In this document: positions 39,557 to 48,393 of the stretch, piece by piece
How the letters are laid out: each line of letters opens with the position of its first letter
How positions within the stretch are numbered: position 1 is the first letter of the stretch
Assembly (NCBI RefSeq): GCF_003688495.1
Contig: NZ_REFH01000011.1
Location: 62,001-126,000 of the forward strand
Source: Flavobacterium weaverense
Lineage (GTDB): Bacteria; Bacteroidota; Bacteroidia; Flavobacteriales; Flavobacteriaceae
Direction: 5' to 3'
Length of the DNA stretch: 64,000 nucleotides
Translations under genes and position numbers: made by a program
Notes under the pieces: model-generated
What the model was told of the DNA's origin: nothing
The model's database searches: none
Seen by the model: the letters and a program-made list of their open reading frames with translations, nothing else

Positions 39557-41236
39557 ATGAAGAAATTTTTCATTTTAGTTTTAATTGGTCCCATGTGGAT
39601 GAAATCGCAGAACACCTCTTTAATAATTCCGGATTCCATTCAAAAAAGAGATTTCCGTTATTTGGAAAACCGAATTGATCATTTTAGAAATGACAGTAGT
39701 AAAGCTGCTGTTTACCTTTATACTTACATCAAAAAAGCAAAAAGGGAACGCAACTGGGAGGAACTAAAAAATGGCTATCAAAACATAATGCACCAGTCCC
39801 CAGCATCATTGCGTTCTGTTTACGCTGACAGCATGGTATTTGCGGCAAAAAAGTCTAAAGACAACGCAATTATAGGAAGTGCTTTTTTAACTAAAGGAAT
39901 CGTTTCTTTTGCAGACAAAAAACACAAAGAAGCGCTTGATGATTATTTGATTGCTAACGAGCATATCAGTAAAACAAATGATCAATATCTCATTCATAAA
40001 GTGAAATACAACATTGCACAGCTAAAAAACACCATGGGGTTTTATGACGAAGCCATCGTTTTACTGAGAGAATGTGTAAGAAATTATAAAAAGAATCACG
40101 ACAGACCTTATCTCAATTCCCTTCACTCTTTAGGACTTTCTTATAATAAAATAGGAAATTACGGCATGTGTACTCAGACTAACGAAGAAGGAATCAAAGA
40201 AAGCAACAAACGTGCTCTTCCTCAAATGGCAACTTATTTTAAGCATTCCGAAGGTGTGAATCAATATTTTCTAAAAAATTATCAGAAGGCTATTGATAAT
40301 CTAAAGAGTACTATCCCCGAGATACAAAATAACAATGATTTTGCTAATGAGTCCGTAGGAAGCTTTTACATTGGTAAAAGTTATTTGGAACTTAAAAAAG
40401 AATCTGCCGCTATCCCCTATTTTATTAAAGTGGACCAGATTTTAAATAGCACTCAATTTATGCGAAAGGATTTGCTAGAGGCCTATGTGCTATTAATCAA
40501 CTACTATAAAACAAAGAAAGAGGACAAATTGCATTTGTATTACATAGACCAATTACTTAAAGCAGAAGCTGCATTACGCGAAACCAATAATTATCTTGTC
40601 TCTAAGATTAATAAGGAGTATGATAACAAAACCATTTTGTCTGAAAACCAAAAACTAAAGCAACTGGAAAATGGGCAAAAATCTAAAAACTTAATTTTCG
40701 TGCTCGTTGGCACATTCATATTCTTGATGTTAGTTTTCGTGAGCTATCGCAATTTTAAAATCAAAAAGCTGTACAAAAAAAATTACGACGCATTGATGAG
40801 TATAGATCCGCAACCCAAAAAAGAATACACTAAAACATTACTCTCTGGCATCGAAGATATGAATGATTCGGCAGTTAGTGAATTAGTAAACCAACTAGAT
40901 GAATGGGAAAAGGCAAAGAATTTCCTAGAAAAGGACATCACTTTAGTAAAGTTAGCAGCTACTTTTAATTCCAATACAAAATACCTTTCTCTAGTTATAT
41001 TTCACTTCCGCCATAAAAAATTCATAACGTACATTAATGATCTTAAAATAGATTACCTGATCGAGGCGTTCAAAAATTCTAAAGGGCTACATAAATACAA
41101 AAATGCGGCATTGGCAGAAGAAATTGGATTTAGTTCTACTCAACGATTTGCGACAGCATTTAAAGCCAGAACTGGCATGCCTACTCCCTATTTTATTGAA
41201 GAACTTACAAAAGAAGAGGCAAATGCGGTACTATAA
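39557..41236 (+). CDS. TPR sensor with membrane anchor and AraC-like HTH domain
   Basis: A 559-residue regulator of the Bacteroidota TPR-TM-HTH design. A signal-like N-terminus (FFILVLIGPMWMKSQ) leads to a helical TPR-rich region at about residues 60-345. One transmembrane segment follows (LIFVLVGTFIFLMLVFVSY, about 377-395), and then a C-terminal helix-turn-helix domain: TLVKLAATFNSNTKYLSLVIFHFRHKKFITYIND and LAEEIGFSSTQRFATAFKARTGMPTPYF (about 475-545). Periplasmic TPRs would sense a protein or peptide and pass the signal to the DNA-binding domain. The targets may include the divergent lipoprotein gene. Confidence 0.85.
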   Translation: MKKFFILVLIGPMWMKSQNTSLIIPDSIQKRDFRYLENRIDHFRNDSSKAAVYLYTYIKKAKRERNWEELKNGYQNIMHQSPASLRSVYADSMVFAAKKSKDNAIIGSAFLTKGIVSFADKKHKEALDDYLIANEHISKTNDQYLIHKVKYNIAQLKNTMGFYDEAIVLLRECVRNYKKNHDRPYLNSLHSLGLSYNKIGNYGMCTQTNEEGIKESNKRALPQMATYFKHSEGVNQYFLKNYQKAIDNLKSTIPEIQNNNDFANESVGSFYIGKSYLELKKESAAIPYFIKVDQILNSTQFMRKDLLEAYVLLINYYKTKKEDKLHLYYIDQLLKAEAALRETNNYLVSKINKEYDNKTILSENQKLKQLENGQKSKNLIFVLVGTFIFLMLVFVSYRNFKIKKLYKKNYDALMSIDPQPKKEYTKTLLSGIEDMNDSAVSELVNQLDEWEKAKNFLEKDITLVKLAATFNSNTKYLSLVIFHFRHKKFITYINDLKIDYLIEAFKNSKGLHKYKNAALAEEIGFSSTQRFATAFKARTGMPTPYFIEELTKEEANAVL

Positions 41237-41324
41237 AGAAGAAACTACTCCAATTTTACCCGTTATGTAGCTGAGCTAAAGACTAAATCACTATTTTTAC
41301 TTCTTAACTTAATAGAAACCTATC

Positions 41325-41501
41325 ATGAAAGATCTTATCCAAAAAATTAATGCTGAGTTTGAAACCTTTAAAACAGAATCTCAATCTCTCGTAGAAAAAG
41401 GGGTTAAAGCAGCAGGACCTAGAGCTCGTAAAGCAACATTGGAGCTTGAGAAACAATTAAAGGAGTTTAGAAAAATCTCTGTGGAGCAATCTAAAAAGTA
41501 A
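41325..41501 (+). CDS. histone H1-like small basic protein
   Basis: A 58-residue protein that begins MKDLIQKINAEFETFKTES and is rich in Lys, Glu and Ala (GVKAAGPRARKATLELEK). It matches the small histone H1/Hc1-like proteins widespread in Bacteroidota, which bind and compact DNA. It has its own start about 90 bp after the TPR regulator and a clear terminator. It is too short to stand out in routine gene finding, but the match in both length and sequence pattern is strong. It is usually core genome, so it may mark chromosomal DNA between mobile segments. Confidence 0.85.
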   Translation: MKDLIQKINAEFETFKTESQSLVEKGVKAAGPRARKATLELEKQLKEFRKISVEQSKK

Positions 41502-41519
41502 TATCATTTGTAGAACAAG

Positions 41520-41552
41520 CCTTGTTTAAAATAACTTAAGCGAGGTTTTTTT
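41520..41552 (+). terminator. intrinsic terminator after the H1-like gene
   Basis: CCTTGTTTAA (41520-41529) pairs with TTAAGCGAGG (41536-41545) through ten pairs including two G-U, then seven T residues. Confidence 0.8.
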
Positions 41553-41871
41553 ATGTTTATTTTTTTGCTTTTAGATTATGTCCATAATACAGTTATTCTA
41601 TTTTAGCATGCAATTTGTGCGTTACCCACGTTTTCATCCCATACTAAAATTAGATATTAAAATGTAAAAACAAATGATGTTGTGTTTAATTCGGAAATTG
41701 AACAGGACAAATTCAAGAATAAACTTCGTGAAATTACTACTCACCTATTCCATAAATGTCTTTATTAAATCCATTAATTAGAGAAATTGCACATGCATTA
41801 CTTTTGTAGAGCCTGGGCTCAACTATATTTCCATTGCTTTACATAGGAACGCTTAGCTGTTGGTATTAGTT
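41553..41871. other. non-coding spacer, nothing recognised
   Basis: An A/T-rich stretch with no coding frame, no terminator and no copy of the repeats seen further right. It marks the left edge of the accessory mosaic. Confidence 0.5.
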
Positions 41872-42687
41872 TTATTTTTTTCCAAATGTCCATTTTATTG
41901 CTTTTACTTTTGCAGCCCTAAAAATCGTATTATGGCCTTCTTTCGGTTCAGGCACATAATTCCACCTTAATGTAGCTATATTTTCATTAACTAATATTTC
42001 TTACAATTCTTTCGTAAAAGTTGAAATATCTTCTGCACTTGAAGCTGCGAACCAAATTCTTTTTTCAGTTTTAGGAAAGTTTACTAAGTGTTGTTTAGCT
42101 GTCTTTACTAAAGAATGATCATTCCACCATAATGAAGGATCAAATGCAATGTAATTGTCAAACATATCTGGTGTCAATAGGAAAGTTTCGAAAACAAAAA
42201 GTCCTGACAATGATTCGCCAATAATACTTTTTTCATTTGTTGTTCTATATCGTTTATTTATTTCAGGAAAAAGTTCTTCCTGAATAAATGCCCTAAACTT
42301 TTCTGAACCACCAACAATTGGTGCAATTTCTTTATCTTTTTCAACTTCAGTAAAACCTGTTAAATCTCTTCTACGCTGCGTATTTTCTATTCCTACTAAA
42401 ATCATTGGCGGAATACTTTTAGATTTTATAAGTTCAGCAAGTGTATTTGCAATATGTGGAAAATCCTCATCTATTATTCCACCGTCAGCCATGTACATTA
42501 CAGGTAAAGGATTAGCGCTTGTTTTATATTCGGGCGGCGTCCAAACATTAATATTTCTTTTTTCTCCAACTTGTTTGGATTCTATTGTAAACTCATCATG
42601 AGATGGAATCCAGTCTTTCTTTTGTGAAGAAATTGCACAACTTACAAAGAGAATTGACATTAATAAATTACAATAAATAAATTTCAT
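41872..42687 (-). pseudogene. alpha/beta-hydrolase esterase (IroE/EsteraseD-like) broken by an in-frame stop
   Basis: A lipoprotein signal (MSILFVSC) is followed by a PF00756-type esterase: VMYMADGG, PPMILVGIEN and the nucleophile elbow SIIGESLSGLFVFE. The frame stops at a TAA at 42001-42003. The same frame then continues without a stop for 42 more codons (WNYVPEPKEGHNTIFRAAK) to a TAA at 41872-41874. The EGHNTI segment beyond the stop carries the catalytic His expected in this family. The product ending at 42001 would therefore lack the His of the triad. I chose the ATG at 42687, where the lipoprotein leader begins, not the longer frame from 42744. Confidence 0.8.
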
Positions 42688-42847
42688 ATTTTCTGTTTTA
42701 ATTTTTGTTAATCGCGGTACATTACTATACAAATGCGTATTCAAATGTATTTCTATAGTTCAGAAAAATGCATTACAGCAGTAATTTTATTAATTTTACT
42801 AAAATATATTTAAAGGAAAACACAATAACTACCACACTAATTTTACT

Positions 42848-43034
42848 GCGAAAAAAAAGAGACATTCTTACCTCTTGATCCTGAGTACTCGTATATTTAA
42901 ATATTTTTAGACAATTTTATAGTTTTTGCAATTTCTAAGGCGTTCTTCCTTAAAGATGGTAACGGCTGTTCAAGCGCGGGCTCATTGTATTATTTTCACA
43001 CCCAACAAATCTTTGGTTGAAAGCTGTTCGTTGG
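42848..43034 (+). repeat. IS91-end-like repeat, copy g (diverged)
   Basis: It begins with an A-tract and GAGAC...CCTCTTG as in the other copies. It then has GCGGGCTCATTG and a loop region ending CACCCAACAAATC (to 43012). It abuts the 3' end of the VOC gene at 43037. Confidence 0.6.
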
Positions 43035-43081
43035 TTTTATTTCTCTATTTTTCCGTTATATTTTGGATCAAAATCAACTGT

Positions 43082-43474
43082 TCATTCTATTCCGTATTTG
43101 TCTCTAAACATTGCGAAATAGGAACCCCAAAGGCTATCCGCAATTGGCATCTCAATTTGTCCGCCTACTGAAAGTCCGTTGTATAAATGATCCGCTTCTT
43201 CTTTACTTTCAGCACTTATAGCTATCTTAGACCTGTTTTCATTTTCATTAACTCGCCCCATAAATTCCGGAACATCATTACCCATTAAAACATTTTTACC
43301 AATAGGCAAAGCAATATGCATTATTTTATTATTTTCGGATTCTGGAATATTAGAATTCGGCATATCGCCAAATCGAGTAATCCTCGCAAACTCTCCGCCA
43401 AATACTGATTTGTAAAATGTAAATGCTTCTTCGGTATTTCCGTTGAAGTTAATGTACGGATTGATTTGTGCCAT
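43082..43474 (-). CDS. VOC-family protein (PhnB/glyoxalase-like), C-terminus cut by a TGA
   Basis: A 130-residue VOC fold protein: MAQINPYINFNGNTEEAF at the start and LYNGLSVGGQIEMPIADSLWGSYFAMFRDKYGIE at the end (residues 97-130). Family members normally continue with a Trp after GI(E/K). Here that codon is TGA, and the same frame then reads TVDFDPKYNGKIEK to a TAA at 43037-43039. Loss of about 15 residues removes the last strand. It lies 34 bp downstream of a second VOC gene on the same strand. The ligand is unknown. Confidence 0.8.
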   Translation of the reverse strand: MAQINPYINFNGNTEEAFTFYKSVFGGEFARITRFGDMPNSNIPESENNKIMHIALPIGKNVLMGNDVPEFMGRVNENENRSKIAISAESKEEADHLYNGLSVGGQIEMPIADSLWGSYFAMFRDKYGIE

Positions 43475-43508
43475 AATAATTATTTTTTAGATTTTTAATT
43501 TATTTTTA

Positions 43509-43931
43509 TCAAGCGTTCTTTAGAGTTTCAATATCAAATTTTGTCATTTTCATAAATGCCTGAATTACTCTTGGTGCTTTTTCTTGGTCAGCCATTAGTT
43601 GTCCTAAAATTGAAGGAATAATTTGCCACGTAACACCAAACTTATCATCAAGCCAACCACATTGACTATGTTTTCCGTCTTTGCCTAATTCCGTCCAATA
43701 ATGGTCGATTTCTTCCTGTGTTTCGCACTCGATTACATGTGAAGTTGCCGCAGAAAATTTGTATTGTGGTCCACCATTTAGAGCCATAAATTTTGTATTG
43801 TTCAATTCAAAAATAACCACCATTGGATTTTCTGAAATTATTTTTGAGTTCTGAAAAACTGTACAATAATAGTCTGCCGCTGCTTTCGAATTTGCGTCAA
43901 ACCAAAGGCAAGAGTAAATTTGTTTTTCCAT
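43509..43931 (-). CDS. VOC-family protein (3-demethylubiquinone-9 methyltransferase-like fold)
   Basis: A 140-residue protein from the ATG at 43931 (MEKQIYSCLWFD). A second ATG two codons upstream and a longer frame to 44087 exist, but the -7 box at 43951 excludes the long form. Diagnostic segments are AADYYCTVFQNSKII, FMALNGGPQYKF and DKFGVTWQIIPSILGQLM, which place it in PF06983, a VOC family widely misnamed as a methyltransferase. It forms a likely operon with the VOC gene 34 bp downstream. Confidence 0.88.
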   Translation of the reverse strand: MEKQIYSCLWFDANSKAAADYYCTVFQNSKIISENPMVVIFELNNTKFMALNGGPQYKFSAATSHVIECETQEEIDHYWTELGKDGKHSQCGWLDDKFGVTWQIIPSILGQLMADQEKAPRVIQAFMKMTKFDIETLKNA

Positions 43932-43950
43932 TGTCATATTATATATGTTG

Positions 43951-43958
43951 CAAATATA
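43951..43958 (-). promoter_or_regulatory. -7 box of the VOC operon (minus strand)
   Basis: On the minus strand TATATTTG matches TAnnTTTG, 20 bp before the ATG at 43931-43937. Confidence 0.55.
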
Positions 43959-44014
43959 AATTAGGTTTTCCTTGTTCGTTCGTTGTCTGTTGTGCGGTAG
44001 GATACAATGGCAGC

Positions 44015-44160
44015 AAACGTGAGCCTTTGAACAAACTTGCGTTTTCTTCTTCAAATATAATACTTGATATAAAATAAAAGGAAGCAAATTTTTCTGAATA
44101 ATACTGCATCATATCACAGGAATAACGAGAAGTTAGATGGTCTTTCCGTCCCTAAGTTTC
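44015..44160 (+). repeat. IS1182-type 5' end remnant, copy i
   Basis: It aligns by eye with copies at 50458, 52668 and 59793. Shared landmarks are the AAACGT start, AAAGGAAG, and ATCACAGGAATA followed by a frame reading ITGITRS then MVFPSLS. The rest to 44349 is unrelated, and I see no feature in it. Confidence 0.55.
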
Positions 44161-44349
44161 GGGATTACAATACAACTTTTCACGAGACATCTCTTTGGGC
44201 ATGGAAAGAATGCGACCTATCGTAGCCATATATCCGCGCGGTCGAAGGAACAAATACACTTCGGAGAGTTTGTCGATTATCCAGCTTTAGTTTGTGATAA
44301 TTATATCGTGGCTTGCCGGAATATTAGAACATTTTTTTGTGATTTACCA

Positions 44350-44808
44350 TCACATAATAGCACTCCAATTGTCTGGGTCGTAAACGCCCGATTCTTTTTC
44401 TGCCTTTATTGTTTGATGGACTAAAACCCACGTGATTTCATTATTACCATCGTTTGTAAGTATACTATTAATTAAGGCTTTTCTAGTGAAAGTTAAGAAC
44501 TCCTTTACTTTTTCAGTGTCACTAAAAACTCTTTGTATTTCAGTAATATATAGGTTTTCGGCAAGTTTTTCATCAAGAATAGAATCTTCAAATTCTTCGA
44601 TAAAACAGTCGAAGTTGTCATTTATTTCGTAGTTATATTTAGTGTCTGTTTGTGTATTTTTTTCTTTAAAAATAGTTTTAAGTTCTCTAAAAATATCTGG
44701 CTGATCAAGAACGGGTTGTTTTTCAACCCAATCCCATATGATATCAGGTTCTTCCTCATTTTCTAAAAAGCACAATAGTTGTTCTCTATATTTAGCGATT
44801 TTATTCAT
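44350..44808 (-). CDS. hypothetical acidic protein
   Basis: A 152-residue hydrophilic, acidic and probably helical protein. N-terminal MNKIAKYREQLLCFLE is followed by an acidic stretch NDNFDCFIEEFEDSILDEKL and a C-terminal helix with a WVLVHQTIKAEKES segment. There is no signal peptide, transmembrane helix or recognised motif. It stands alone on the minus strand between repeat-rich stretches, like the other cargo genes in this part. Function unknown. Confidence 0.6.
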   Translation of the reverse strand: MNKIAKYREQLLCFLENEEEPDIIWDWVEKQPVLDQPDIFRELKTIFKEKNTQTDTKYNYEINDNFDCFIEEFEDSILDEKLAENLYITEIQRVFSDTEKVKEFLTFTRKALINSILTNDGNNEITWVLVHQTIKAEKESGVYDPDNWSAIM

Positions 44809-44885
44809 GATTTTTCTCGTTTAAAACTTTTTTAAAATTTAAATTTAAACATTTATTCTGAATTTAAGCAGGAAGGATTATATTA

Positions 44886-44943
44886 ATGTAATTGCTTCTT
44901 CTGCATTTCCGTTAAAATGAATGTAAGGATTTATTTGTGCCAT
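44886..44943 (-). pseudogene. 5' fragment of a PhnB-like VOC gene
   Basis: The minus strand from the ATG at 44943 reads MAQINPYIHFNGNAEEA and then breaks down. This closely matches the first 17 residues of the VOC protein at 43082-43474, so it is a remnant of a second copy. Confidence 0.75.
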
Positions 44944-45193
44944 AACTTTATTTTGAAATGTTATTTATACTTAGGAATTTTGTTGTAGGAATTTTGAAAA
45001 ATAGATTATTAATGTAATTTATCCACCTGCAGTAAAGAAGTTCCGCATAACTAAATTATTGTAATCTTTTTAGTAAACAACTATATTTTTACATATCGCA
45101 TATTGCGATTAGCGATATGTACAGTTAATCATTGGTTTACTAAATTAATATCATCTAATATTCCATAGGACAAAATGCGTTTTACCCATCAAT

Positions 45194-45533
45194 ATGACAC
45201 AACTAAAATATACTTTAAAACCACAAGATATAGTTGTACTTCTCAAAATAATAGCTTTGGGAGATATCTCCTGGTATCGTAATACTATAGCGGTAAATTT
45301 AAATATGAGCCAAAGCTGAAGTTAGCCAACTACTGAATCGTTCAAAATATGCTGGAGTAATAGATAGTACAAAGAAAAAAAGTTAACAAATTAGACTTTA
45401 AATAGTTGTTGCCTCATGGTATTTCTTAGCTATCCGCAAGCCAATGAAATTTTAGCAATGCAGATACCGCCATTAGTTATAGAAGATAGATTCCCTATAT
45501 TACTGGAAAAGATAAAATTGATTCTAAAATAGA
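45194..45533 (+). pseudogene. decayed helix-turn-helix regulator
   Basis: From ATG 45194 the frame reads MTQLKYTLKPQDIVVLLKII and ALGDISWYRN up to a TGA at 45317. After a frameshift at that point it continues as AEVSQLLNRSKYAGVIDSTKKKVNKL before further stops. Together the pieces look like the HTH and first strands of a MarR-like or winged-helix regulator family found in many bacteria. The protein can no longer be made. Confidence 0.6.
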
Positions 45534-45764
45534 GTAAACAGTCTTTAATTGCCTCCTACTTCAACCGGAATTAATACTCTCGAACCAATTACAAACGACT
45601 AAAAAAAACACCTGATCATGCAGGAGCAAATGACATCTGGAGTTTAGAAGATACGATTATACCACATAATCAAGTTCGTTTTTGTATATGCTTTTAAGTA
45701 TCATTTATTTTGTTCAATTATTTAAGGGAATCACGAAAAAAACCTCTCTAATTAAACAGCAAAA

Positions 45765-45925
45765 AAAAGAGGCGTTTTCCCCTCTTGACATTCTTAAATA
45801 TACTTTACGATAACTCCATAGTGATGACGCCATGTAATGGTTTCCAGCTTGTCCGTCGTCGCGGATTCAACCTCGGCTTTATTGTTGGCTTTTCAAACTC
45901 ACCTGTTGCGAGACGGCTATTTATT
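45765..45925 (+). repeat. IS91-end-like repeat, copy a
   Basis: It has a terminator-like A-tract with GAGGCG, TTTACGATAACTCCATAG, a TCCAGCTTGTCCG...CGCGGATTCAA palindromic part, and GGCTTTATTGTTGGCTTTTC. The 3' partner of the final hairpin has diverged. No transposase coding sequence is left beside it. The next gene ends at 45978. Confidence 0.75.
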
Positions 45926-45977
45926 TAGTTGATTCTTTATTTTTTCGTTGTTGTAGTTTTAGTTACTTTTTTAACTT

Positions 45978-46694
45978 TTACATTCTGTCATAAATTTGCA
46001 TCGGTATTCGTTTTAAAATTATTGCAATTAATCTCCAACGTTTTGTGACGTACACAATTTTCTTTTTATTCTTTATTGCATCAAAAATTTGTTGGGTAGC
46101 TTTTTCAACTGTAGAAACCCAAAATTGTCCTTCTCCTTTTGCCATATTTGTATCAACAAAACCTGGTCTTACATCAGTTATAGAAATTTTAGTTTTTAGT
46201 TTCGATGCCTTTTGTCTTAATCCTTCCAAATAATTTATTTGATAGGCTTTTGTTGAATTATATGCTGGCGCAATACTACTTCCACGAAGTCCACCGACGG
46301 AGCTTATTGCAACTAAATGTCCTGATTTTTGGTTTTCAAAATAATTAAAAGCCCAATTTGCAACACAAGTAAATCCAATTACGTTAGTTTCAATTGTTCG
46401 GTTTTCGATTTCAAAGTCAAGTTTTTCATTTAAATCTCCTGTTCCTGAACTAATAATTAATAAGTCAAGACCACCAAGTTCAGTTAATAATTTTTCTAAT
46501 TTTTCAACTATTATCGTCGTATTTGTAATATCCAAATTTTGAGTACAGTATGAGTTTGGATGTTCTGCTTTCAATTCGTTAAGTAATTCAGTTCTTCTTC
46601 CTGTAATACCAACTTTATAATTATTATTAACTAAAATTTTCGCAAGTCCTCTTCCAATTCCTGATGTTGCACCTATAATTATTGCTTTTTTCAT
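45978..46694 (-). CDS. short-chain dehydrogenase/reductase
   Basis: A 238-residue Rossmann-fold SDR. The NAD(P)-binding motif is GATSGIGRG at residues 8-16. NLDI and SSG precede the catalytic Tyr-Lys pair in YNSTKAYQ (about residues 155-162), and the catalytic Ser lies in VAISSVGG. The R residues after the first strand (GRRTELL) suggest NADP. The substrate is unknown. The stop lies about 50 bp from repeat copy a, the arrangement shown by several cargo genes here. Confidence 0.92.
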   Translation of the reverse strand: MKKAIIIGATSGIGRGLAKILVNNNYKVGITGRRTELLNELKAEHPNSYCTQNLDITNTTIIVEKLEKLLTELGGLDLLIISSGTGDLNEKLDFEIENRTIETNVIGFTCVANWAFNYFENQKSGHLVAISSVGGLRGSSIAPAYNSTKAYQINYLEGLRQKASKLKTKISITDVRPGFVDTNMAKGEGQFWVSTVEKATQQIFDAIKNKKKIVYVTKRWRLIAIILKRIPMQIYDRM

Positions 46695-46781
46695 TTATAA
46701 CTTATCAATTGTTTTATTGTTAGGATTTTGTTTTTTCAATTTATGTTCTATTCTATTATTGTTTTTACCTATTTTACATAT

Positions 46782-47395
46782 CTAAATTTCATTTATCACA
46801 GATTCTCCTGTTAAATTATCGAAAAATAAGCCTGTCCAATTACCCGTTAATTCTATAATATGCCCTGATGATTTTTCTCTGAACGTTGCCAAAAAACTGG
46901 CTTTATTTTTTCTGAGAAAAAGGGTGTAATTTGTAGTTAATGTATTTCTTGGATTAAGCATAAGGGAAAGTTTAGCATAATCAGAAAATGGAAAAAACGA
47001 TTCTTCTTGTGTTAAAGGTACTTCAACTCCTCCTTCTAGATAACTGTAATTTTCAGATAATAGACTCAGTTCTTTTGTAATAGAAACGCTAACCTTCTTG
47101 TGATTAAGTTTTGTAAATGATATCGAGTCATTAAATTTGAATATTGAACTGCCTTGTTTATGCTTAAGTGGCTCAATAATTATTTCCATAGTTGTATCAG
47201 TATCATTTTGAAAATAAAATTCGGGAATTTTTTTTCTACTATACTTTGTCCGTCGGTTGCGTTCAATTTCCATTGTATTGAAATTAATTCATAAGATTTT
47301 AATATCTGTTCATCATAAATTGAACTTTCATCGTTATGGCACGAGATTAATCCAATTGATATGAATAATCCGATAAGTAGGTTGTTATATTTCAT
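46782..47395 (-). pseudogene. lipoprotein gene interrupted by a frameshift in a homopolymer
   Basis: The upstream part (from ATG 47395) has a lipoprotein signal LIGLFISIGLISC and reads to ATDGQSIVEKK, then enters a wrong frame. The downstream part continues in the next frame as IPEFYFQNDTDTTMEII and runs to 46782. The switch falls exactly in a run of eight A (eight T at 47228-47235). A ninth A would join the two frames into one protein of about 204 residues. The cause may be a real mutation, slippage-based variation or a sequencing error. No domain is recognised. Confidence 0.8.
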
Positions 47396-47579
47396 TTTAC
47401 TTAATTTTATAATTTAAGGTTTTATTAATCAATTATGTAATCAACCTTATTTTGTACAGTTAGTTACGTGATAAGTCATCATAGTTAGCCAATACAAACC
47501 ATCTAGAAGGTATGCAAGAATCTTTGTGAATAGACTAAAACTGACCACTTCTTGTTGAACTACATTTTTTCTTTATAAT

Positions 47580-48248
47580 TTAATATACAATCTCAAATTC
47601 TTCATAAGTATTTCTAATTTTAATTAATTTACCGTTCTTGAAATATAGAGTAACATCTGATCTTCCGCCTTTTGAAGAACTTACATCAGTAGAAAAAGTA
47701 AAAGACCATTCCTTAAAATTACTCATATCAGGATCAAAAGCTTTTTGAAGCCATTTATTAGATAAAGTAATTTTATAATTTTCATAAGTTGGGTTTTGAT
47801 AAATAGCTACTAATTTCTGTTGGATACCATCAATAGGGTCATTTAAATTAATTGTGTTTTGGTCGGACATATTCTCTGGCCATTTTGTAATAGGATCTAA
47901 AAGTCCTCCACCTTTTTCTATCGCTTCTACCTTGTTTTGGTCAAATTGAATTAGAACACGTTCAATACGTTCTGATGGCGCATCTATAGTAATCGATCTA
48001 TACAAACTCAGATCGCTTTTTATATCTTCTGGTTTGCTGTATGGCAGTCTGTAGTTTACATTAACAGCATCAAAATTTTTCTCAATTCCTAAATCTTGGA
48101 GTTGCTTATACACTTCCATAGGACTACTTCCAATTCGAAGATTCCATTTTGTGCCTTTGGTTATATTTTCAGTTTTCGGAAAGGAATAATCGTTTACACA
48201 GGAAACAAAAAACAAAGCTGACAGAACTAATACTATAATTTTTTTCAT
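47580..48248 (-). CDS. putative lipoprotein of unknown function
   Basis: A 222-residue protein with a lipoprotein signal (VLVLSALFFVSCVNDY, Cys near residue 17). The mature part is mixed alpha/beta with SSPMEVYKQLQDLGIEKNF and a C-terminal strand VTLYFKNGKLIKIRNTYEEFEIVY (residues 199-222), giving a look of SmpA/OmlA-like beta-alpha folds, but I cannot assign a family. It has its own -7 box and faces a TetR gene across the divergent spacer. Confidence 0.7.
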   Translation of the reverse strand: MKKIIVLVLSALFFVSCVNDYSFPKTENITKGTKWNLRIGSSPMEVYKQLQDLGIEKNFDAVNVNYRLPYSKPEDIKSDLSLYRSITIDAPSERIERVLIQFDQNKVEAIEKGGGLLDPITKWPENMSDQNTINLNDPIDGIQQKLVAIYQNPTYENYKITLSNKWLQKAFDPDMSNFKEWSFTFSTDVSSSKGGRSDVTLYFKNGKLIKIRNTYEEFEIVY

Positions 48249-48269
48249 ATACTTTTATATTTTAATTTT

Positions 48270-48277
48270 CAAATATA
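48270..48277 (-). promoter_or_regulatory. -7 box of the lipoprotein gene (minus strand)
   Basis: Minus-strand TATATTTG matches the consensus, 22 bp before the ATG at 48248. Confidence 0.5.
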
Positions 48278-48337
48278 CTAAAAATTCCCACTATTGGGAA
48301 AATTATAAGAAAAATTCGTAATTTGACTAAAAGAAGC

Positions 48338-48345
48338 TATTTTTG
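48338..48345 (+). promoter_or_regulatory. -7 box of the TetR gene
   Basis: TATTTTTG, 49 bp before the ATG at 48394. It overlaps an in-frame TTG at 48343, so translation should begin further down at 48394. Confidence 0.5.
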
Positions 48346-48393
48346 GCATATAAAATGGTTTTTATTTTTTTTATTAATGTACAACTAAGTGTT

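Larger units (their letters stand above)
44809..45764. other. gene-poor stretch with two gene remnants
   Basis: It holds a VOC 5' fragment (44886-44943) and a decayed HTH-type regulator (45194-45533). The rest has no coding signal that I can see. Confidence 0.6.

Noticed and set aside
44137-44424. Plus-strand reading frame of 95 codons
   Set aside because: It starts in an IS1182-type remnant and runs into the antisense of the hypothetical gene at 44350. No family pattern.
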